Shown here one piece after another: positions 6,277-11,749 of a DNA stretch of 12,777 nt. The notes under the pieces were generated by a model that searched no databases, was not told the origin of the DNA, and was given only the letters and a program-made list of their open reading frames with translations. Every line of letters begins with the position of its first letter. Positions within the stretch are counted from its first letter, which is position 1. The position numbers and the translations under genes were made by a program. The stretch spans positions 1-12,777 of the forward strand of contig JALUUA010000107.1 of the NCBI GenBank assembly GCA_027021605.1, read 5' to 3'. The DNA is from Candidatus Bipolaricaulota bacterium (GTDB taxonomy: Bacteria > Bipolaricaulota > Bipolaricaulia > RBG-16-55-9).

Positions 6277-8217
6277 ATGAGGATCTCGCTCCGACTCGAG
6301 AACCCGGCGGAGACCGCGGCCCGGATCGAGGAGTTTTTGCGAGAGCAGCTGGAGCGCTCGGGGCGGGAGAGGGGCGTGATCGCCCTCTCCGGGGGGATCG
6401 ACTCCTCGGTGGTAGCCACGTTAGCGGTCCGGGCGCTGGGGCCCGAGCGCGTCATCTCCCACCTCCTGCCCGACGGGGACTCGACGAATCCCGAGGACAT
6501 GAGGGACGCCGAGGAGTTAGCGCACTCGTTGGGGATCCTGTGCCGCACGATCTCCATCCACAAGCCTCTGGAGGCGTTTCGGGAGACGTTCCAAGACGTG
6601 GGCCTGCACGGGGACCCACGGGCCTGGGCCAACGTCAAGCCCCGGCTGCGGATGATCGTCAACTACTTCGTGGCCAACTTCGAGAACGGCTTGGTGCTGG
6701 GAACCGGCAACAAGAGCGAACTTCTTACCGGATATTTCTGCTACGACGAAGAGACGAGGGCGCTTACCCCCGAGGGGCCGAAGTTCTACTGGGAGCTTGC
6801 CCCCGGCATGACCGTCTTATCCCTTGACCTTCACACCCAAAGGGTCGTGGAGGTTCCCCTAGAGGCGGTGCACGTCTTCCCCTATCGGGGCGAACTGATC
6901 GCGATTCGCACCCCCCGCTTGGATCTGCGGGTGACCCCGAACCATCGGTTGCTGATCCGCCGCAACCACGGGAGGGGGTCCTTGGGCTTCCGCATCGCGG
7001 AAAGCTGCTTCCGAGCGAGTCAAATCTGCATCCCGACCCCGAAGCCGTGGCGGGGGACCGAACCGGCTCCTCCCTTTGTGGATACTCGGGAGTTTCTCCC
7101 AGGGCCGTTGGCTCCGCAGGCCCACCCGCCCGTTCGGATGGACACCGAGGATTTTCTCTATCTATTGGGGATCTTCGTTGGGGACGGCCACCTGGCCCAC
7201 CCGCGGGTGGCGGTGCCGGTGCAAAGCGCCCTCTCCGCTGCAGAACGGCAAAGATACCGCACGCCGGATGGGCGATTCTCCGCGTTGCCCACAGCCCTCC
7301 TCCGTCCGCACACCAAGACGTATGAAGCCACCCGCATTCACATCGGCGTTTCGGCCCACAGCCCCATCCGTCCCCGGCTGCGCAGGCTCCTTCAGCGCTA
7401 TGGAATCACGGCGACGGAGACCTCCACCCAGCTCGTATTCACCAACCGCGCGCTGGCCGCCGTCTTGGAGGAATGCGGCCACGGGGCTCAGAACAAGCAA
7501 ATTCCCCCCTGGGTGCTGCGCTGGCCTGCAGAAGCCCTAGAACCCCTTTTCGAGGGGTTGATAGACAGCGACGGAAGCTCCGGGGGGCGAATGTTCTATA
7601 CGACCTCCCCCCGCCTGGCCTATCAGATGGTCGAGCTTTGCCAAAAGCTGGGGAAACACGCTCGGGTGCAGTGGAAGCCCCCTAAGGTCACCCATCATGG
7701 GGGTCGAACGATCCGCTCTCGGGGCCTTTATGAAGTTTGCATAAGCCCCAAGGCCCGCAACCTCACCTTTACACCCTCCCACATGCGCCGCGTTCCCTAT
7801 GAGGGGATGGTGTGGTGTCCCTCCGTGCCCCCGCACGAGAACCTCCTCGTGGAGCGCAACGGCTACACGGCCTTCTGCGGCAACACGAAATACGGCGACG
7901 GCGGCGTCGACGTCCTCCCCATAGGACATCTGTACAAGACCCAGGTCCGCCAGCTCGCGCGGTTCCTGAAGATCCCGCCCAAGATCATCGAGAAGGCCCC
8001 CTCGGCGGGGCTGTGGCCGGGCCAGACCGACGAGGAGGAGCTGGGGATCTCCTACGAGGAGCTGGATCGAATCCTCCACTGCCTCCACGACCGGCGGATG
8101 TCCATCAACCAGACCGTAAAGGCCCTCAAGACCCGCAAGAAGATCGTCCAGCACGTCTGGGACCTCATGCGGGCCAGCGAGCACAAGCGCCGCCTGCCCC
8201 CCATGCCCCCGGAATAA
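6277..8217 (+). CDS. nadE: NAD+ synthetase precursor interrupted by an in-frame intein
   Basis: NadE converts nicotinic acid adenine dinucleotide to NAD+ using ATP and ammonia, the last step of NAD synthesis. The 646-residue precursor comprises an N-extein (residues 1-154), an intein (155-536) and a C-extein (537-646). Joining the exteins gives 264 residues, normal for the short ammonia-dependent form without a glutaminase domain. Visible are the N-type ATP pyrophosphatase loop LSGGIDSS (residues 37-44), GTGNKSELLTGYF (142-154), TKYGDGGVDVLPIGHLYKTQ (537-556) and PSAGLWPGQTDEEELG. The last residue before the intein and the first after it fall within the conserved GYFTKYGD stretch at the active site, so unspliced protein should be inactive. 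The ATG at 6277 matches the usual NadE start; its ribosome site is weak, suggesting translational coupling to the gene ending at 6266. An in-frame ATG at 6223 would lie inside that gene and is unlikely. Confidence 0.96.
   Translation: MRISLRLENPAETAARIEEFLREQLERSGRERGVIALSGGIDSSVVATLAVRALGPERVISHLLPDGDSTNPEDMRDAEELAHSLGILCRTISIHKPLEAFRETFQDVGLHGDPRAWANVKPRLRMIVNYFVANFENGLVLGTGNKSELLTGYFCYDEETRALTPEGPKFYWELAPGMTVLSLDLHTQRVVEVPLEAVHVFPYRGELIAIRTPRLDLRVTPNHRLLIRRNHGRGSLGFRIAESCFRASQICIPTPKPWRGTEPAPPFVDTREFLPGPLAPQAHPPVRMDTEDFLYLLGIFVGDGHLAHPRVAVPVQSALSAAERQRYRTPDGRFSALPTALLRPHTKTYEATRIHIGVSAHSPIRPRLRRLLQRYGITATETSTQLVFTNRALAAVLEECGHGAQNKQIPPWVLRWPAEALEPLFEGLIDSDGSSGGRMFYTTSPRLAYQMVELCQKLGKHARVQWKPPKVTHHGGRTIRSRGLYEVCISPKARNLTFTPSHMRRVPYEGMVWCPSVPPHENLLVERNGYTAFCGNTKYGDGGVDVLPIGHLYKTQVRQLARFLKIPPKIIEKAPSAGLWPGQTDEEELGISYEELDRILHCLHDRRMSINQTVKALKTRKKIVQHVWDLMRASEHKRRLPPMPPE
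6739..7884 (+). mobile_element. LAGLIDADG homing-endonuclease intein in NadE (382 residues)
   Basis: An intein excises itself from the host protein and ligates the exteins; its endonuclease part spreads the element into empty alleles. In intein numbering: Cys1 (block A); TPNH at 66-69 (block B, Thr and His); LLGIFVGDG at 142-150 (first LAGLIDADG helix, Asp149); NKQIPPWVL at about 252-260 (block D, Lys253); LFEGLIDSDG at 270-279 (second LAGLIDADG helix, Asp278); VWCPSVPPHENLLVERNG (block F); and a terminal FCGN (block G) with Asn382. The next host residue is Thr. Cys1, the terminal Asn and a +1 Thr make splicing chemically plausible. The penultimate residue is Gly, not the usual His. There is no stop, and both endonuclease acidic residues are present, so splicing and homing may both be active. 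The insert uses visibly more A/T-ending codons than the exteins, consistent with horizontal arrival. Confidence 0.96.
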
Positions 8218-8259
8218 AGGGGGGGCAAAGAAGCGAAGTGAAGCCCAGCCAGGCGGGGT

Positions 8260-8589
8260 TTACCCGAAGACCTCCATCAGCACCCGCACCAGGATCAAGA
8301 TCCAGCCCACCACGACCACGAGCCAGGCGATCTTCTTGGCCACCTCCGCCAGCGCCAGGAAGATCGTCAATAGAATGAGAAATCCGATGGGGTCCACCAG
8401 GCCGTCGAAGGTCGTCTCCGGGATCGCGTCCCCCAGGATGAGCTGGATGAGCCCCACCACCAGCTGACCGAACCAGTTGGCGGCCGCGTACAAGAACGTG
8501 AGGAACTGGTTGAGGACCTCCTGCAGTCGGCTCCCCTGCTCCAGCTGCTCCGGCCCCTGCAGGGCCGCCGGAATCCAAAGCGGCACCAT
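8260..8589 (-). CDS. small integral membrane protein of unknown function
   Basis: This 109-residue protein is mostly hydrophobic. Likely membrane segments lie at about residues 26-52, 67-83 and 87-105, with a short polar N-terminus (QGPEQLEQGSRLQE) and one charged turn (EVAKK, 82-86). The family is not recognised. The ATG follows a purine-rich GGGGGGAG site. It is convergent with nadE, ending 43 bases after the nadE stop, with no obvious bidirectional terminator in the gap beyond a short CGGG/CCCG stem at its own stop codon. Confidence 0.7.
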   Translation of the reverse strand: MVPLWIPAALQGPEQLEQGSRLQEVLNQFLTFLYAAANWFGQLVVGLIQLILGDAIPETTFDGLVDPIGFLILLTIFLALAEVAKKIAWLVVVVGWILILVRVLMEVFG

Positions 8590-8646
8590 CTTTCGCTCCC
8601 CCCTTTCTCGCGTCGCGCGCTCGCGCCACAGGCCGCGACCGGCCCC

Positions 8647-8652
8647 ATTCTA
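8647..8652 (-). promoter_or_regulatory. candidate -10 box for the small membrane protein gene
   Basis: TAGAAT on the minus strand, about 58 bases upstream of the ATG at 8589, is the best -10 candidate in a very GC-rich stretch. No recognisable -35 box is found at 16-18 bases. Confidence 0.3.
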
Positions 8653-8675
8653 GCAGACGCTTACCCCTCCCCGAT

Positions 8676-8717
8676 GGGACGGACTTCCTCCCCTTAAGGG
8701 GTGAAGGAGTCCGTCCC
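8676..8717. repeat. long imperfect hairpin
   Basis: GGGACGGACT at the left pairs with AGTCCGTCCC at the right (10 bp perfect). After a small internal bulge, CCCCTT pairs with AAGGGG around a very short loop. No T tract follows on either strand, so it is not a standard intrinsic terminator. It may still mark the end of the dipeptidase transcript or be a REP-like unit. Confidence 0.65.
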
Positions 8718-8799
8718 CGGGGCGGCGTGTCCCTCCCCTTTCGCGGGCGGTCCCGTACACTGAGGGCGATTGCTGGACATGTAGCGACCTCTCCGGATG

Positions 8800-8856
8800 G
8801 GCCGGGGACGGGCTCCCCTCTTCCTGGGCGTGGATGGAGCGCGCCCGTCCCCGGCC
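8800..8856. repeat. 14-bp perfect inverted repeat with a 29-base loop
   Basis: GGCCGGGGACGGGC (8800-8813) is exactly complementary to GCCCGTCCCCGGCC (8843-8856). It lies about 30 bases after the end of the dipeptidase gene. A T tract is absent. A terminator-like or mRNA-stabilising role is inference. Confidence 0.65.
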
Positions 8857-8887
8857 TGTGCCCCTCCCTCCCGCCTCGCTTCGTCCC

Positions 8888-10246
8888 TTACGCGGAGGCG
8901 AAGCGCTCCACCACGGCGGCGATCCACTTCGTGCCCTGGATGAGCACGTCGATGCGCTGGTTCTCGTTGGGCGCGTGCGTGTTGCTGTAGGGGTGGTTAC
9001 ACCCAATAGCCACCGTGGGCAGCTTGAGGGCGTTCGTGAAGTAGTAGAGGGGGCCGGAGCCCGCGGAGCTCACGTGGATGTTGGGCCCCTTCCCGAAGAC
9101 CTCCCGGGCCGTCTCCGCGGCCACCCGCACGATGGGGTCCGTGATGGGGGTGCGGGCCGCGGGCGTCTCCGCTTGGATCTTCAGCTCCACGTCCCCGAAG
9201 CCGTGCTTCTCCAGGTGCTCTCTCAGCAACTGGGCGAGCTTCTTCGGGTCCTGGTCAGGCACCAGGCGGAAGTCCATCTTGGCGTGGGCCTCCGCAGGGA
9301 GCACGGTCTTGTGGCCCTTTCCCGTGTAGCCCGACCAGAGGCCCGCTATATTCGCCGTCGGCGCGCCCGCGAGCGCCTTCTTGAGCTCCAAGCCCGTAAG
9401 GCCCCTCAGAAACTGGGAGATGCCCAGATCGCGCCGGAGCTGCTCCTCGTCCAGGGGCTCCCTCTCGAGGGCTTCCAGCTCCTCCGGGGTGAAGGGGCGC
9501 ACGTCGTCGTACCAGCCCTCCACGGTGATGTTCCCTAAGCCGTCCTGGATCGTGCTCAGGGCCCGTATCAGGCGCCAGGCGGGGTTCTCGGCGATCGCGG
9601 CGTTGGCGGAGTGGGCGTCCCGCCCCAGGGTCTTCACCGAAAGCTCGACGTAGAGCATCCCTTTAAGCCCCAGGGTGACGGCGGGGACGTCCCCGTAGTC
9701 GAGGCCGCCGAACTCCCAGATCGCCCCCTGGCCCCGCACCCGCGAGCCGTAGCGCTCGATGAACTCCTTGAAGTGGGGGCTCCCCGTCTCCTCCTCGCCC
9801 TCGACGACCCAGATCAGGTTGCAGGGAAGCTCTCCCTGCGTCTTCAGGAGGGCATCCACCACGGAGAGCCGGGAGGCGATGTTCGCCTTGTTGTCCGCCG
9901 CGCCGCGGGCGTAGACCCTGCCGTCGCGGATCTCCGCCGCCCAGGGGTCGCTCTCCCAGAGCTCCAGGGGCTCCGGCGGCTGGACGTCGTAGTGGTTGTA
10001 AAACACCAGGGTCTTCTGCGCGCCGGGCCGCTCGTAGCGCCCCAGCACCACGGGCGGGCCCTCGGTGAGGGGCAGGATCTCCGCTTGGAGCCCCACCTCC
10101 TCCATCATCGTCTGCACGAGCCGGGCGCACTCCTCTAAGCCCAAATTCTGGGCGGAGACGCTCGGCTGGCGGCAGAGCCGCACCAGGCGCTCGACGATCT
10201 CCTCCGAGCGGTCGTCGATGTACCGAAAGGCTGCTTCGAGTGTCAT
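8888..10246 (-). CDS. M20-family metallodipeptidase (carnosinase-like)
   Basis: This 452-residue enzyme fits the M20 di-zinc peptidases that cleave dipeptides or related amides, with closest resemblance to the cytosolic carnosinase-type branch. Visible are YNHYDVQPP (His85, Asp87), GAADNKAN (bridging Asp118), EGEEETGS (Glu152 as likely catalytic base, Glu153 as metal ligand), a likely Asp ligand near 183, GRDAHSANAA (His212, the family's dimer-contributed active-site His) and a C-terminal NTHAPNEN with the last metal His. The spacing His85 to Asp118 to Glu152 equals that in human CN2 as I recall it (99, 132, 166). The open frame continues about 360 codons upstream, but that extension is an out-of-frame shadow of the lipoprotein gene. 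The ATG at 10246 has AGGGAGGGG before it and a promoter 37 bases upstream. The substrate is not predictable. There is no signal peptide, so it is cytoplasmic. Confidence 0.92.
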   Translation of the reverse strand: MTLEAAFRYIDDRSEEIVERLVRLCRQPSVSAQNLGLEECARLVQTMMEEVGLQAEILPLTEGPPVVLGRYERPGAQKTLVFYNHYDVQPPEPLELWESDPWAAEIRDGRVYARGAADNKANIASRLSVVDALLKTQGELPCNLIWVVEGEEETGSPHFKEFIERYGSRVRGQGAIWEFGGLDYGDVPAVTLGLKGMLYVELSVKTLGRDAHSANAAIAENPAWRLIRALSTIQDGLGNITVEGWYDDVRPFTPEELEALEREPLDEEQLRRDLGISQFLRGLTGLELKKALAGAPTANIAGLWSGYTGKGHKTVLPAEAHAKMDFRLVPDQDPKKLAQLLREHLEKHGFGDVELKIQAETPAARTPITDPIVRVAAETAREVFGKGPNIHVSSAGSGPLYYFTNALKLPTVAIGCNHPYSNTHAPNENQRIDVLIQGTKWIAAVVERFASA

Positions 10247-10282
10247 GAAGACCCCTCCCTGCCGCAGTGGGTGTGTGAGCCC

Positions 10283-10311
10283 ACTATACGGCGGGAGGGG
10301 GCTTCGGGCAA
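10283..10311 (-). promoter_or_regulatory. promoter of the M20 dipeptidase gene
   Basis: TTGCCC (10306-10311), a 17-base spacer and TATAGT (10283-10288, five of six consensus bases) on the minus strand. The predicted transcript start, near 10276, gives a leader of about 30 bases including the ribosome site. Confidence 0.65.
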
Positions 10312-10356
10312 GCGGTTCGCTCGGTCCGTCGTTAATTGAAGCAGGATCGAGCGCGC

Positions 10357-11217
10357 TCAGCCCTCGGGCTCGGCGTCTGGGGCGGGCTCGCGGACGACGT
10401 TGAGCTCGGAGCGGAGGGTGAGCACCTCGGACTCCGAGAAGCCGCCGGGGTTGCAGCTTAACGTCCCGCTCATCCAGACGTCCTCCGGGGGCTCCTGCCA
10501 CAGCTCCACGTCGTAGACGAGCACGTACGTCTCGCCGGCCTTGAGGGTGATCCACAGCGCCGAGGGCTCGTGGAACAGCCGAAACTGCGGGAACCAGACG
10601 TTGTCCTCCCAGGTGACGACCTGGACGTCTTGCTTGGTGGTGATCGTCACTTGGACTTGGAAGGGCTCGCCGATGCGGATCTCGCCGGGCAGCAGCCGCT
10701 CGAACTCGCAGAGCTCCCCCGCGGCGAAGTCCCGCTGCGGCGGCGGGGTGGTGTCGGGCTCGGGGGCGACGGTGATCCACGTCTCGGCCCGCGCCTCGCG
10801 GCCCTGCGAGGTGATGACGAGGAGCCGCACCCGGTAGTCGCCGGGGTTCTCGAAGGTGTGGGTGACCCGCTCCCCCTCGTCCTTGGTGCCGTCGCCGAAG
10901 TCCCAGCTGTAGATGAGAATTTCCTCCTCCTCGGGATCGGGGAGCTCCACGGCGGCTTGGAAGGTGAGCGTCAGGGGCGCGACGCCGGTGCCCCCCTCGG
11001 CCTGCACGCACTCGGGGCACTCGTAGACGATCTCCACTTGGATCGCGGGGGCGGGGGACGGCTCGGCGTCGGGGGCGGGCTCCGGCGGCGGGACGATCGG
11101 CTCCCAGCCGCAGGCGGTAAGCCCCAAGATCGAGAACGTCAACAGCAGGAGCAGCAGCCCTCCCGTCCGCCTCCGTCCCCTCAGAGCGCGCATCTTCCGG
11201 GCTAAGACGTCTCTCAC
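10357..11217 (-). CDS. PKD-domain lipoprotein
   Basis: This predicted surface lipoprotein has 286 residues. An Arg-rich start and a hydrophobic run (LLLLLLTFSILG) end in the lipobox LTAC, with Cys36 as the lipidated residue. A Pro/Ala/Asp/Glu linker follows. Then comes one PKD domain (about 60-151) marked by YSWDFGDGT (103-111) and HTFENPGDYRVRLLV (120-134), where PKD folds usually mediate protein or glycan contacts. The C-terminal part (about 163-278) is strand-rich and unassigned. The motif EPAPDAEP occurs both after the lipobox (46-53) and at the C-terminus (277-284). The frame is open back to a GTG at 11268, but I choose the GTG at 11217: AGGAGG lies exactly eight bases before it (11226-11231), and it yields a normal-length signal peptide. 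A -10-like TATCAT lies at 11293-11298 without a clear -35 box. Confidence 0.85.
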   Translation of the reverse strand: MRDVLARKMRALRGRRRTGGLLLLLLTFSILGLTACGWEPIVPPPEPAPDAEPSPAPAIQVEIVYECPECVQAEGGTGVAPLTLTFQAAVELPDPEEEEILIYSWDFGDGTKDEGERVTHTFENPGDYRVRLLVITSQGREARAETWITVAPEPDTTPPPQRDFAAGELCEFERLLPGEIRIGEPFQVQVTITTKQDVQVVTWEDNVWFPQFRLFHEPSALWITLKAGETYVLVYDVELWQEPPEDVWMSGTLSCNPGGFSESEVLTLRSELNVVREPAPDAEPEG

Positions 11218-11532
11218 GCGGTATCCCTCCTGATGCTTGGGCTGAAACGGCTTCGGATTCGTGCTCACAAGCGTCCGATTGGGTTCGGCCCCATGATAGG
11301 CCGTCTGCGCGGAGGGATCGCGGGGCCATGGCTCCCCCGACCGCGAACTTTACTCGCCCGGGGGAGGACCTCCGTCACCTTTGAGGGACCCACCTGGGCC
11401 GAGGGCGGGTGAGGGGTTGACGGGCTGACGGGCTCGCGGGCAAGGGACCCGGCAAGCTGCGAGCGGCGGGATCGGGACCAAGGACGAAGCGAATCGCAGA
11501 GCCATCAGATCGAGGCGTTTTAGGAGGGTGGG
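11218..11532. other. intergenic region between the lipoprotein gene and tRNA-Lys
   Basis: About 315 bases with no supported gene; the short frames here are Arg/Pro-rich and lack ribosome sites. It holds the lipoprotein leader and a possible -10 box (TATCAT, minus strand, 11293-11298). Around 11416-11432 there is a short direct repeat of TGACGGGC. I see no T-tailed terminator after the tRNA. Confidence 0.5.
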
Positions 11533-11608
11533 TGGTGGGCCGGGAGGGACTCGAACCCCCAACCTGACGGTTAAGAGCCGCCTGCTCTGCCAATTGAGCT
11601 ACCGACCC
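11533..11608 (-). tRNA. tRNA-Lys, anticodon CTT
   Basis: The minus strand folds into a full cloverleaf of 76 bases including an encoded CCA (11533-11535). The acceptor stem is GGGTCGG/CCGGCCC with one G-T pair. The D arm is GCTC/GAGC with loop AATTGGCA. The anticodon stem is GGCGG/CCGTC with one G-T pair, and its loop CTCTTAA gives anticodon CTT. The variable loop is AGGTT. The T arm is GGGGG/CCCTC with loop TTCGAGT. The discriminator is A. It reads AAG lysine codons, the common lysine codon in these GC-rich genes. It has its own strong promoter. Confidence 0.97.
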
Positions 11609-11619
11609 GAGGTGCTTTT

Positions 11620-11648
11620 ATCTTACTGAAAGGGTGCAAAGCCGTCAA
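11620..11648 (-). promoter_or_regulatory. promoter of the tRNA-Lys gene
   Basis: TTGACG (11643-11648), a 17-base spacer and TAAGAT (11620-11625) on the minus strand, ending about 11 bases before the tRNA 5' end. Both boxes are close to consensus in an otherwise GC-rich region. Confidence 0.8.
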
Positions 11649-11662
11649 GGCAGCGCGGGCGC

Positions 11663-11691
11663 TTGACATCGCGTCCGCATTTTGCCATCGT
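11663..11691 (+). promoter_or_regulatory. candidate promoter of the secreted protein gene
   Basis: A perfect TTGACA -35 box (11663-11668) on the plus strand is followed at 17 bases by the poor -10 candidate CATCGT (11686-11691). TGATAG at 11691-11696 is the alternative but is spaced too far. It lies 15 bases from the divergent tRNA -35 box and 60-90 bases upstream of the ATG at 11750. Confidence 0.45.
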
Positions 11692-11749
11692 GATAGCGGT
11701 CGCCCGATCGCAAGCGAAACGGGACCCAACAAAGGAGGGACGGGCGAAG

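Larger units (their letters stand above)
8590..8887. other. intergenic region, about 300 bases, without a supported gene
   Basis: This stretch separates two minus-strand genes and lacks a plausible reading frame of its own. It holds a -10-like box near its left end and two sizeable inverted repeats (listed separately) sharing a GGGACGG/CCGTCCC core. It is unusually long for this compact window. Confidence 0.6.

Noticed and set aside
6739..7884. Group I or II intron instead of an intein
   Set aside because: The insert is one open frame continuous with both exteins and has protein-splicing blocks at its exact ends; an intron would not need to keep the frame or end in the Asn and Cys residues.
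8694..9006. Small open frames in the intergenic region after the dipeptidase gene
   Set aside because: Arg/Pro/Ser-rich translations without ribosome sites, running through the inverted repeats and into the dipeptidase gene.
10247..11329. N-terminal extension of the M20 dipeptidase frame to 813 residues, as a fusion protein
   Set aside because: The extension is low-complexity Arg/Pro/Gly, overlaps the PKD lipoprotein gene in another frame, and the dipeptidase has its own promoter, ribosome site and normal family length from 10246.
11533..11608. tRNA-Lys as an integration site of a genomic island
   Set aside because: No integrase gene and no repeated tRNA 3' segment seen in the window.
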